Assembly: GCA_040003205.1 (NCBI GenBank)
Contig: JBDUDA010000211.1
Coordinates: forward strand, 1 to 5,360
Direction of reading: 5' to 3'
DNA length: 5,360 bases
DNA from: JALYIM01 sp040003205
GTDB taxonomy: Bacteria > Acidobacteriota > Terriglobia > Terriglobales > Acidobacteriaceae
Part shown: piece by piece, positions 1 through 4,938 of the stretch
How the letters are laid out: each line of letters opens with the position of its first letter
Position numbering within the stretch: position 1 is the stretch's first letter
Made by a program: the position numbers and the translations under genes
Notes under the pieces: generated by a model
The model's input: only the letters and a program-made list of their open reading frames with translations
Database searches by the model: none
Told to the model about the DNA's origin: nothing

Positions 1-417
1 GGTATGCTCACGAATTACACCATCGCCAGCGATACTCGCTTTAAAGCGGCCACCAGCGGCGCAGGTATTTCGGACATACTCGCGGGCTACGGAACCGACC
101 AATATGTTCGAGACTATGAATTAGAGCTTGGCTACCCCTGGCAGAATCAGGGAGGATGGCTGAAGGTTTCCTATCCATTTTTCCACGCCGATCGCATCGT
201 GACGCCAACACTGTTCTTGTGCGGAGACAAAGATTTCAACGTGCCGCTGCAAAATTCCGAACAGCTTTATCAGGCGTTACGCTCGTTAGGCCGTGACACG
301 AAATTGATTATTTACCCCGGCCAATTTCATCAGTTCACCGTCCCTTCTTATCAAAAGGACCGCTTGCGTAGGTACATCGAGTGGTACGGCAAATATCTAA
401 AGCCGCAAGCGCACTAA
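1..417 (+). CDS. S9-family serine peptidase, C-terminal part (5' truncated by window)
   Basis: This is the end of an alpha/beta-hydrolase of the prolyl oligopeptidase (S9, acylaminoacyl-peptidase-like) family, enzymes that cleave oligopeptides with a Ser-Asp-His triad. The frame is open from base 1: the first codon is Gly and the next residues read GMLTNY, which in this family directly follow the nucleophile motif GxSxGG. The catalytic Ser therefore lies just outside the window, and the ATG at 4 is internal, not a start. Counting the Gly as residue 1, the acid is the second Asp of GDKDFNVP (about D78) and the His is in PGQFHQF (about H110). Both sit at the expected spacing before a C-terminal amphipathic helix (RRYIEWYGKYL). 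138 residues are visible. It ends with TAA and converges on the OmpA gene. Substrate and localisation cannot be told from this fragment. Confidence 0.9.
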   Translation, partial: GMLTNYTIASDTRFKAATSGAGISDILAGYGTDQYVRDYELELGYPWQNQGGWLKVSYPFFHADRIVTPTLFLCGDKDFNVPLQNSEQLYQALRSLGRDTKLIIYPGQFHQFTVPSYQKDRLRRYIEWYGKYLKPQAH

Positions 418-465
418 GGCAGGAAGCTGGTTTTTGAAGGAAGTCCAGGAAGGGATCATTTGGCG

Positions 466-482
466 GGGGAATGCCATTCCCC
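466..482. repeat. 17-bp near-perfect palindrome (GGGGAATG-C-CATTCCCC)
   Basis: Two 8-bp arms around a single C lie 48 bp after the S9 peptidase stop. As RNA it would fold with about 7 bp and a GCC triloop. No T-run follows on the plus strand, so it is not a canonical intrinsic terminator. It could still stop or stabilise the 3' end of the peptidase transcript, or be an operator-like site. Seen directly; the function is unknown. Confidence 0.45.
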
Positions 483-501
483 TAACCTCCCAGCCTTGTC
501 A

Positions 502-540
502 TCTCGAGCGGAGCAAAGCGCAAGCTTTGCGCAGTCGAGA
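502..540. repeat. Hairpin repeat, likely a dispersed acidobacterial REP-like element
   Basis: The outer arms TCTCGA (502-507) and TCGAGA (535-540) and the inner arms GCAAAGC (513-519) and GCTTTGC (524-530) give a 13-bp stem with a 5x4 internal loop, closed by a GCAA loop of the GNRA type. The flanks read TTGTCA on the left and GACCTGCTG on the right. From memory, short elements with a TCATC-TCGAG-GGAGC start and an AGTCGAGAGACCTG end recur in intergenic DNA of Acidobacteriota. I cannot confirm copy number here, as this window holds only one copy. It lies between two convergent genes, the usual place for REP-like elements. Confidence 0.6.
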
Positions 541-620
541 GACCTGCTGTTTGAAGCCGTGCCATGAAAGAAACCCAGCTTCCGCCACTCGTTGGGGGGA
601 AGAGAAAGCCCTCTTTCCGG

Positions 621-647
621 AGCGGGGGCCCGATTGCAGCCCCCGCT
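621..647 (-). terminator. GC-rich hairpin downstream of the OmpA gene, possible bidirectional terminator
   Basis: Arms AGCGGGGGC (621-629) and GCCCCCGCT (639-647) form a perfect 9-bp stem with a 9-nt loop, starting 35 nt past the OmpA stop on the minus strand. A smaller hairpin, GAAAG-CCCT-CTTTC (604-617), follows directly. Neither has a proper U-tract, so this is terminator-like by position and stability rather than a textbook intrinsic terminator. Because the S9 peptidase gene converges from the other side, it could serve both transcripts. Confidence 0.45.
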
Positions 648-682
648 GACACGCTCCCATAGTTCTTTCACTCGCTCGGCAT

Positions 683-2473
683 TTACTTTTTTCTCCTTTT
701 GCTGGCGGGGGCTTTCTTATGCTCACCCGCGGTACTAATCAGGGCTGCATAATCACTGGCGTTGAACGGGTAGCGGTGGGTGGATTGTTGCCCGGTCGTG
801 CTCAGGCTAACGTCCACGCGTCGATTGTTTGCTAGCAACATCACCGGCAAATTCTTGAGCATCTGTTCCCGGTCGGCTTGCGTTACATCAGGATTCTGCG
901 CGATTTGTTCCTTTATCTCTTCGCTACTTAGCTGCTTCTCGTCGCCGAACGAACGGGTTTCTATGTTTTCCTCGCGAATCCCTTCTCCCACCAGAAAGTT
1001 TTTGGTGCTTTCCACCCGACGCTCGGTAAGGGCCTTGTTGAACTCCGCCGAGCCGCGACTGTCCGCGTGCCCCGCCAGAATGAGATGGGCGTCAGGCTTG
1101 TACTTCAAATAATTTTTGTAGTCGGACGCCAAGGTTCTCAGGATGGCTGCCTGACTATCCACTAACCCCCGCTCTGGATGTTCGGCGGTCGGGCGCGCGG
1201 TTTGGAAGTAGATGCTGTGTAGTGCGAGCCTCCCTTCCAGCACCGCAATTTCAGCAGGTGGTGGAGGAGGGGCTTCCACATTCACAATCGTTGTGGCGGA
1301 CCCCATCAAGGGTGCACGTCGATCGTCGCTCACGTTGCATGTAACCGTGATTGGACCGGGCTGCGCGCCAGATGTAGTCAGTCGGGCAGAGGAGTCAGAT
1401 CCAGAAATGTCGCCTCCAGTCGAACTGTAGCTGTAGGTCAGCCTGCGGCCATCGGGACTGCCGCCATTCGCGGTGATGTTTGAGACTTCTCCCATTCGCA
1501 CGCTTGCAGGGTCTGCCACGCAGGCAACCGTGGGAGGCCGAGGGCTCTTGACGGCGAACCTGGCGGTACACGATGCGGCAGAATGGTCGCCATCACTAAT
1601 GTTGGCGGTTGCTTCATAAGGACCCGGCTGCAAGCCGGCAGTATCAATTTGCGTGGAGGCTTCCGATCCCATCGGCTTCATGCCGACGCCGTTCCAACGA
1701 TATGCCAGCGTGTGGTGCGGGTTAAAGTTCGATCCACTGGCAGTCGCGGTTACCGGCTCGCCGGCGTAGACTTCGCCTGGCTGCACCGAGCACGCCGCGC
1801 TCGGAGACGGACGCGCCTTGTCGTCACCGAACATGAAGTTGATTCCTGCCTGTAGTCTTGCGCCGCGAATTTCGGTACGCGGAGTTGAAGACGCAGAGCC
1901 GTAACGATAGTTCGAATACACATAGTCGGCACGGATGAGTCGCAGGGCGAAGTGGCGGGAGAGATTCCAGTCAAGACCTCCGCCTGCCATGACACCTAAC
2001 TTGTCTACATCGTGGAAGGCATCGGGCATCAGGCGGTGATCACCGACCAGAGCCTCCAGGAAAGGAGCAAAGTGACGGCTGCGGAAAGTGAACTTCGGAC
2101 CCAGGGAAAGGTTCGAAAATGCAGTGTCGTCAATTCTGCTAAATGTAGTTCTCTCGCCGCTCCCCCAATGGGTGCTGGTATCGAGAGTCAATCCAAACCA
2201 GCGGTTGAAATTATAAGTTGCAGCTAATCCGACACCGCGAGGATTCACCTCCAGCCTGCTGCTCAATGGAGACAATGCTCCCGGTAGCTGGCCGTGAATA
2301 TCGGCGCCCGCATGGAAGAAGGAGTATCCCCCGTAGAGTTCCCATTTCGGAGCCGGACGGTCATTGTCTTCATCTTGGGCCGTCGCCGGCAACACCGTGG
2401 CAATAGTGCATAAGAGAGCGATCGCTACCGTCAGAAGCGCCATAAGCCGATGGCCTTTAAGTTGAGATGACAT
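683..2473 (-). CDS. OmpA-family outer-membrane protein with two Ig-like modules and a peptidoglycan-binding C-terminus
   Basis: A 596-residue envelope protein, longer than plain OmpA (about 350). Residues 1-33 are a signal peptide (basic start, long hydrophobic core, ATA-Q cleavage site). Residues 42-216 look like an 8-strand OMP beta-barrel (WELYGGYSFF at the start, LQAGINFMFG as last strand). Residues 222-309 and 314-400 are two Ig/PKD-like modules, each with a Cys pair (C228/C302, C318/C379) that could form a disulfide. A run of prolines (402-406) links to the OmpA C-terminal domain (415-557), with GHADSRG and LTERR supplying the peptidoglycan-contacting D471 and R486 at the usual 15-residue spacing. 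A helical insert (about 515-547) precedes NNRRVDV, and a basic tail ends in KRRKK. The ATG at 2473 is chosen because GGAGGA sits 7 nt upstream; a TTG at 2488 would overlap that site. It probably tethers the outer membrane to the cell wall, with Ig modules in the periplasm. Confidence 0.92.
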   Translation of the reverse strand: MSSQLKGHRLMALLTVAIALLCTIATVLPATAQDEDNDRPAPKWELYGGYSFFHAGADIHGQLPGALSPLSSRLEVNPRGVGLAATYNFNRWFGLTLDTSTHWGSGERTTFSRIDDTAFSNLSLGPKFTFRSRHFAPFLEALVGDHRLMPDAFHDVDKLGVMAGGGLDWNLSRHFALRLIRADYVYSNYRYGSASSTPRTEIRGARLQAGINFMFGDDKARPSPSAACSVQPGEVYAGEPVTATASGSNFNPHHTLAYRWNGVGMKPMGSEASTQIDTAGLQPGPYEATANISDGDHSAASCTARFAVKSPRPPTVACVADPASVRMGEVSNITANGGSPDGRRLTYSYSSTGGDISGSDSSARLTTSGAQPGPITVTCNVSDDRRAPLMGSATTIVNVEAPPPPPAEIAVLEGRLALHSIYFQTARPTAEHPERGLVDSQAAILRTLASDYKNYLKYKPDAHLILAGHADSRGSAEFNKALTERRVESTKNFLVGEGIREENIETRSFGDEKQLSSEEIKEQIAQNPDVTQADREQMLKNLPVMLLANNRRVDVSLSTTGQQSTHRYPFNASDYAALISTAGEHKKAPASKRRKK

Positions 2474-2480
2474 TCGATAT

Positions 2481-2486
2481 TCCTCC
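2481..2486 (-). promoter_or_regulatory. Ribosome binding site GGAGGA of the OmpA gene
   Basis: GGAGGA, 7 nt before the ATG at 2473, fixes that codon as the start over the upstream in-frame TTG at 2488. The 86-bp gap to the preceding DUF3494 gene shows no convincing -35/-10 pair, so co-transcription from the upstream gene is plausible. Confidence 0.8.
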
Positions 2487-2559
2487 AAACTGCGTTTTCT
2501 TGAATCGTTCTCTGGCCAATCCTGCAGCCGTAAACATCGCTGTTCTTCCCCGTGACTTT

Positions 2560-3648
2560 CTACGGACAGGGAGGAACAACTACGGCGTTGGTGTCCATCG
2601 TGACCGCGCCGCTCCTGGCCAGGGCTCTCCCATTAAGTGTTGCGCCTGTGGTTAGCGTGATGGACGCCTGAGCCATCATGGTTCCGGTAAACATTGTGTT
2701 TGTGCCTAGCGTGGCTGAGCTGCCAACCTGCCAGAACACATTGTGAGATTGCGCGCTTCCGATCAGAATGACCTGGCTATTCCCCGCCGCTGTAGTCAGA
2801 GTGGAAACAACCTGGAAGATCCAGACGGAGTTGGGATTCCCTTGGCCGTCTAGAGTGAGGTTCCCGGTTATTCCCAGCGAAGGTTGCGCGCTGGTAGTCC
2901 GGTAAACTCCGGGAGGAAGCGTGAGTCCTCCAATGTCAGGAGCCAGCACCGCGCCGCCCGCCGCACCTGCAGCATTGTTATATGCGGTGGTCAGCGAACC
3001 CTGCGCAGCTTGCGCTGTTGCATCGCCCGCGTGTTGGGCGCCGGTAATGGACGCTGGTGGTCCGAAGCCCGTGATCGCGCTTCCTGGCCACACGCCCACA
3101 TCGCCGCTTACGGTGGTGGCAGTGCCCGCGACGTTGGTCACGGTGGAACCGCCAAGAATTCCGAAACTGCACGCAGCCCCTAAATTGAAGGCGGGTGGTG
3201 GCGGCGCACACGTGGTCGAGGTGGTAAAGGTCCATCCAAAATTGGCCGCGAGTTTATTTCCGAATGTGTCGGCTGCTCCGGTCGTGATGGTGGCGGTAAA
3301 AGCGGTGCTGGGCGCGAGCGCAGTGGTGGGCGTGAAGGTGGCAACATTGGTGGCAGCGACGTAACTAACCGTACCAGGGACGCTCGCGCCGCCAGTGGTG
3401 ACAGTGAAGGTGGAAGTAGTTATGGTCGCGGGATTCATTGCCTTGCTGAAAGACGCGCTAACGATCGCGGTGTTGGGACAAATCAAAGTGGAAGCGTCCG
3501 GCGGGGTAACCGAGGTCACCGTAGGAGGGACCAGGGGATTGCCAGGTTTTGCCGCGTTAGGATTCTTGTCTGGGTCGCTGCATCCGGTGGCGAGAACGGC
3601 CAGTAGGAATACCGGAATCCAAATTTTGCTTACCTTCAACTTACGCAT
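2560..3648 (-). CDS. Lipoprotein with Big_5-type Ig domain and DUF3494 (ice-binding-like) domain
   Basis: A 362-residue predicted lipoprotein. It has a basic start (MRKLKVSK), a hydrophobic core, and a lipobox LATG before C23, followed by Ser, which by the usual sorting rule favours the outer membrane. Residues 41-147 form an SbsA/Big_5-like Ig domain (PPTVTSVTPPDAS, the FSKAMNPATI motif, DTFGNKL, WTFTT at the end). Residues 154-357 are a full DUF3494 domain, the discontinuous beta-solenoid of bacterial and fungal ice-binding proteins: LGAACSFGILGGSTVTN, SGDVGVWPGSAITGF, GGLTLPPGVY, VWIFQV, HNVFWQVGSSATLG and NGRALARSGAVT are all recognisable family blocks. Cys at 57, 147, 160 and 361 could form disulfides. 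The start is fixed by GAGGAG 6 nt upstream. Ice binding is proven only for some family members; here adhesion or surface structure is equally possible. It is the upstream partner of the OmpA gene. Confidence 0.93.
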   Translation of the reverse strand: MRKLKVSKIWIPVFLLAVLATGCSDPDKNPNAAKPGNPLVPPTVTSVTPPDASTLICPNTAIVSASFSKAMNPATITTSTFTVTTGGASVPGTVSYVAATNVATFTPTTALAPSTAFTATITTGAADTFGNKLAANFGWTFTTSTTCAPPPPAFNLGAACSFGILGGSTVTNVAGTATTVSGDVGVWPGSAITGFGPPASITGAQHAGDATAQAAQGSLTTAYNNAAGAAGGAVLAPDIGGLTLPPGVYRTTSAQPSLGITGNLTLDGQGNPNSVWIFQVVSTLTTAAGNSQVILIGSAQSHNVFWQVGSSATLGTNTMFTGTMMAQASITLTTGATLNGRALARSGAVTMDTNAVVVPPCP

Positions 3649-3654
3649 TCGCTT

Positions 3655-3671
3655 CTCCTCTTCACTGAAGA
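3655..3671 (-). promoter_or_regulatory. Ribosome binding site GAGGAG overlapped by a 13-bp palindrome
   Basis: GAGGAG (3655-3660) lies 6 nt before the ATG at 3648 and decides the start of the DUF3494 gene against an open in-frame extension reaching back to 3870. TCTTCA-C-TGAAGA (3659-3671, plus strand) is a 6-1-6 palindrome whose last two bases fall in the ribosome binding site. It could form a small hairpin (5 bp, 3-nt loop) or be a protein site; neither is proven. Confidence 0.6.
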
Positions 3672-3680
3672 CAGAACTTT

Positions 3681-3696
3681 CCACGCGCTTGCGTGG
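3681..3696 (-). other. Leader hairpin upstream of the DUF3494 gene
   Basis: CCACGC-GCTT-GCGTGG is a perfect 6-bp GC-rich stem with a 4-nt loop, 33-48 nt upstream of the lipoprotein start. It would lie in the 5' leader if transcription starts at the promoter candidate near 3911-3938. No riboswitch family is recognised. Confidence 0.4.
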
Positions 3697-3757
3697 GCCT
3701 ACACGTCCGCGCCAAAGGTGCGTAACGCGTCTAAAATTTATTGCTTGCACTAAGTCA

Positions 3758-3780
3758 GCAGCGATTGCTGCCTTCGAAGG
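3758..3780. other. Two abutting palindromes in the DUF3494 leader region
   Basis: GCAGC-GATT-GCTGC (3758-3771) is a 5-bp hairpin, and it shares one base with CCTTCGAAGG (3771-3780), a perfect 10-bp palindrome. Both lie 110-132 nt upstream of the lipoprotein start. They could be leader RNA structure or operator sites; I recognise no regulator for them. Confidence 0.3.
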
Positions 3781-3862
3781 AAAACTACGCGAGGTCTTGT
3801 TCGGGTAACTAAGACAGGGAGCGTCTTCAATTCCCATAATAGGACTCCGCGAATTTAATACC

Positions 3863-3883
3863 AGCACCATTTGCTAATGTGCT
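3863..3883 (-). terminator. Hairpin after the RAYT gene, weak terminator candidate
   Basis: AGCAC (3863-3867) pairs with GTGCT (3879-3883), and ATT (3869-3871) with AAT (3876-3878), around a TGCT loop with one bulged C. It begins 57 nt beyond the RAYT stop on the minus strand. The following minus-strand bases (GGTATTAAATT) are AT-rich but not a U-run, so termination would be weak. If the 3911-3938 promoter is real, this hairpin sits in the DUF3494 leader. Confidence 0.3.
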
Positions 3884-3910
3884 CATAACTGCAACACCGA
3901 AAGTCGCGCA

Positions 3911-3938
3911 ACTAAAGTTCCGTCATCTTCAATGTCAA
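3911..3938 (-). promoter_or_regulatory. Candidate sigma70-type promoter for the DUF3494-OmpA pair
   Basis: On the minus strand a perfect -35 TTGACA (3938-3933) is followed after 16 bp by TTTAGT (3916-3911), a 4/6 match to TATAAT. It lies directly behind the RAYT stop and would give a leader of about 255 nt before the lipoprotein ATG. This is inference from hexamers only; a nearer promoter cannot be excluded, though I saw none as good. Confidence 0.35.
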
Positions 3939-3939
3939 G

Positions 3940-4470
3940 TCAGGCAATGTCAGCATTCATGACTCGCCGCAACGGTCCGCGATCGGGAGCGGTCCTCAAT
4001 TTCAGCGGAAGCGGATCCAGCTCGAAGCTGCCATTTGCCGACGAGAAGGGATACTGTCCCGCGTCGACGACCAGCCCTCGCGCTACCGGATTGCTTTGAA
4101 TGTACTGTCGTGCCTCGGAAAAACTGTGAAGGCCATCGAGTCGGGCTTCGGAAAATCCCTCCTGCCAGACGGGAGATAAGAGTCCAAGCTCGTTCTCCGC
4201 CCTCGACACAAACTCTTGCTTAATCATTTGGACTGCGCTTTCAATCGTTGTGCCGGGCCTCACAGTGATCAGCAAATGAAAGTGCTCTGGCATAACCACA
4301 AATTCGTGCACTTGAAATGTCCCCAATTCACGCAGGTCGTATACCACCGCAACAAGTAGGGCCGCCGCCCGATCAGACTGAAGCGCAGCTTGCCGATGGC
4401 GGGTCACGCACCTGACAGAGAACGTGCCACCGGTGACGGATGACCCCGGCTGTTTTAAGTGGGACTGCAT
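3940..4470 (-). CDS. REP-associated tyrosine transposase (RAYT, Y1/IS200-like HUH family)
   Basis: A 176-residue protein of the Y1_Tnp/COG1943 family, single-strand DNA endonucleases linked to mobilising REP palindromes. The HUH metal-binding motif is in MPEHFHLL (H63, H65). The conserved WQEGF block is at 102-106. The likely catalytic Tyr is Y123 in RQYIQSNPVARGLV, followed by the family's YPFSS at 140-144. The order and spacing match an intact RAYT and the length is typical, so it looks functional. The ATG at 4470 is chosen because homologous N-termini begin about a dozen residues before the GTFSVRCVTR strand. Its ribosome binding site is weak (GGAG about 17 nt away); a TTG at 4479, with GGAG 10 nt upstream, is the alternative. 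The frame stays open to 4629, but that part crosses the inverted repeat and is not family-like. Single-copy RAYTs are usually vertically kept, domesticated genes; no terminal repeats of an insertion sequence are seen. Confidence 0.9.
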   Translation of the reverse strand: MQSHLKQPGSSVTGGTFSVRCVTRHRQAALQSDRAAALLVAVVYDLRELGTFQVHEFVVMPEHFHLLITVRPGTTIESAVQMIKQEFVSRAENELGLLSPVWQEGFSEARLDGLHSFSEARQYIQSNPVARGLVVDAGQYPFSSANGSFELDPLPLKLRTAPDRGPLRRVMNADIA

Positions 4471-4506
4471 GACAATCAACGCGACTTGACTCCGCGCTGC
4501 TGCGAA

Positions 4507-4569
4507 AACTGTCAACCCGCGCCGTGGGATGAAAATACTCTGCCTCCTTGGCGCGGGGCTGTGACAGTT
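4507..4569. repeat. 63-bp imperfect inverted repeat upstream of the RAYT gene
   Basis: Outer arms AACTGTCA (4507-4514) and TGACAGTT (4562-4569) and inner arms CCCGCGCC (4516-4523) and GGCGCGGG (4550-4557) pair completely, giving 16 bp of stem with a 1x4 internal loop and a 26-nt apical loop. A 6-bp direct repeat TGCGAA lies at 4501-4506, touching the left end, and again at 4576-4581, six bases past the right end. It could be a RAYT target palindrome, a small MITE-like element, or a regulatory structure. It does not match the 502-540 palindrome in sequence. Confidence 0.6.
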
Positions 4570-4575
4570 GTCACA
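4532..4575 (-). promoter_or_regulatory. CRP-type palindrome with candidate class II promoter for the RAYT gene
   Basis: TGTGA-N6-TCACA (4560-4575) matches the CRP half-site consensus exactly and extends to a perfect 7-2-7 palindrome (TGTGACA-GT-TGTCACA). On the minus strand the -10-like TATTTT (4537-4532, 4/6) would place a start near 4525, putting the palindrome centre at about -42, the class II activator position, with a 5' leader of about 55 nt to the RAYT ATG. No -35 is expected in this architecture. The right arm of the 63-bp inverted repeat overlaps the site, so it may be structural instead. No regulator gene is in the window. Confidence 0.4.
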
Positions 4576-4677
4576 TGCGAAGGCATAAAAAAGCGATTTA
4601 CGGAAACTGACCAGAGATTCCAGATTCACAGTTTGACTTTCGTGGCGAATGCTTTACGAAAGCGAGGTTAATCTGGG

Positions 4678-4938
4678 ATGACGGAATTCGCGCACTTTCT
4701 TGTTATTTGTTTGCGAGTGTGCGTTCAGTTTTGGGAGTAGTTACAAAATGGGAGGGCGGCCGATCACTCAGCAACAACAAGTGAAATCACAATTTCTAAA
4801 CAAAATGCGGGGAGTCAGGATTCCGATTCGCTCAATCTCACCGTTCATCGCCTTGTTTTGGGGGAGAACGCCTTCAGTCGTGTGTCCGAGGAGCCTGGTG
4901 AACCGGGCTTCCACGCGGCCGAAGCTACTCCCGCCTAA
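4678..4938 (+). pseudogene. Weak plus-strand open frame interrupted by one in-frame TAG (4738-4740)
   Basis: ATG at 4678 (GAGG 10 nt upstream) opens 20 codons, then a TAG, then 65 more codons to a TAA at 4936-4938. The second part is polar and rich in Ser, Thr, Asp and Glu (for example SEEPGEPGF and HAAEATPA near its end), with more G/C at third positions in its final third. Its stop shares three bases with the MoeZ stop on the other strand, a tail-to-tail arrangement common for real convergent genes. Beyond the TAG there is no ATG or GTG start. I recognise no family. It may be a decayed small gene, a gene with a sequencing error, or chance; an open frame of this length is not rare by chance. 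Confidence 0.2.
4890..4911 (+). other. Weak hairpin between MoeZ and the upstream region
   Basis: AGCCTGG-TGAA-CCGGGCT (4892-4909) with two further flanking pairs gives about 9 pairs, two of them wobbles, in plus-strand RNA only. On the minus strand the wobbles become mismatches, so it is a poor terminator candidate for MoeZ, and no U-tract follows. Confidence 0.2.

Larger units (their letters stand above)
4471..4934. other. 464-bp stretch without a secure gene
   Basis: This region separates the RAYT start from the MoeZ stop. It holds the 63-bp inverted repeat and CRP-like site near 4507-4575, a stem CTTTCGT/ACGAAAG with a 12-nt loop (4637-4662), an interrupted plus-strand frame (4678-4938) and a weak hairpin (4890-4911). 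Base composition is AT-richer around 4580-4850 than in the flanking genes. I see no tRNA, rRNA or CRISPR structure. MoeZ has no clear intrinsic terminator here. Confidence 0.6.

Noticed and set aside
434..726. Short open frames of about 70 codons in the convergent gap
   Set aside because: They read through the hairpin repeats, give low-complexity Arg/Pro/Ser/Cys-rich sequence, and have no plausible start signals.
780..2406. Several plus- and minus-strand open frames within the OmpA gene
   Set aside because: All overlap the clearly recognisable OmpA protein in other frames and have no domain of their own.
2921..3808. Plus-strand open frames opposite the DUF3494 gene (2921-3364 and 3395-3808)
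   Set aside because: They are Val/Ala-rich mirror readings of a Thr/Ala/Gly-rich gene on the other strand, with no recognisable domain or ribosome binding site.
3649..3870. 74-codon N-terminal extension of the DUF3494 gene
   Set aside because: A lipoprotein signal peptide begins at the ATG at 3648 with a good ribosome binding site; the extension would bury the signal and has no family similarity.
4471..4629. 53-codon N-terminal extension of the RAYT gene
   Set aside because: It runs through the inverted repeat and the CRP-like site, and RAYT proteins start near the residue 1 chosen here.
4637..4662. 7-bp stem CTTTCGT/ACGAAAG with 12-nt loop
   Set aside because: Short stem with a long loop and no nearby gene end; consistent with chance.
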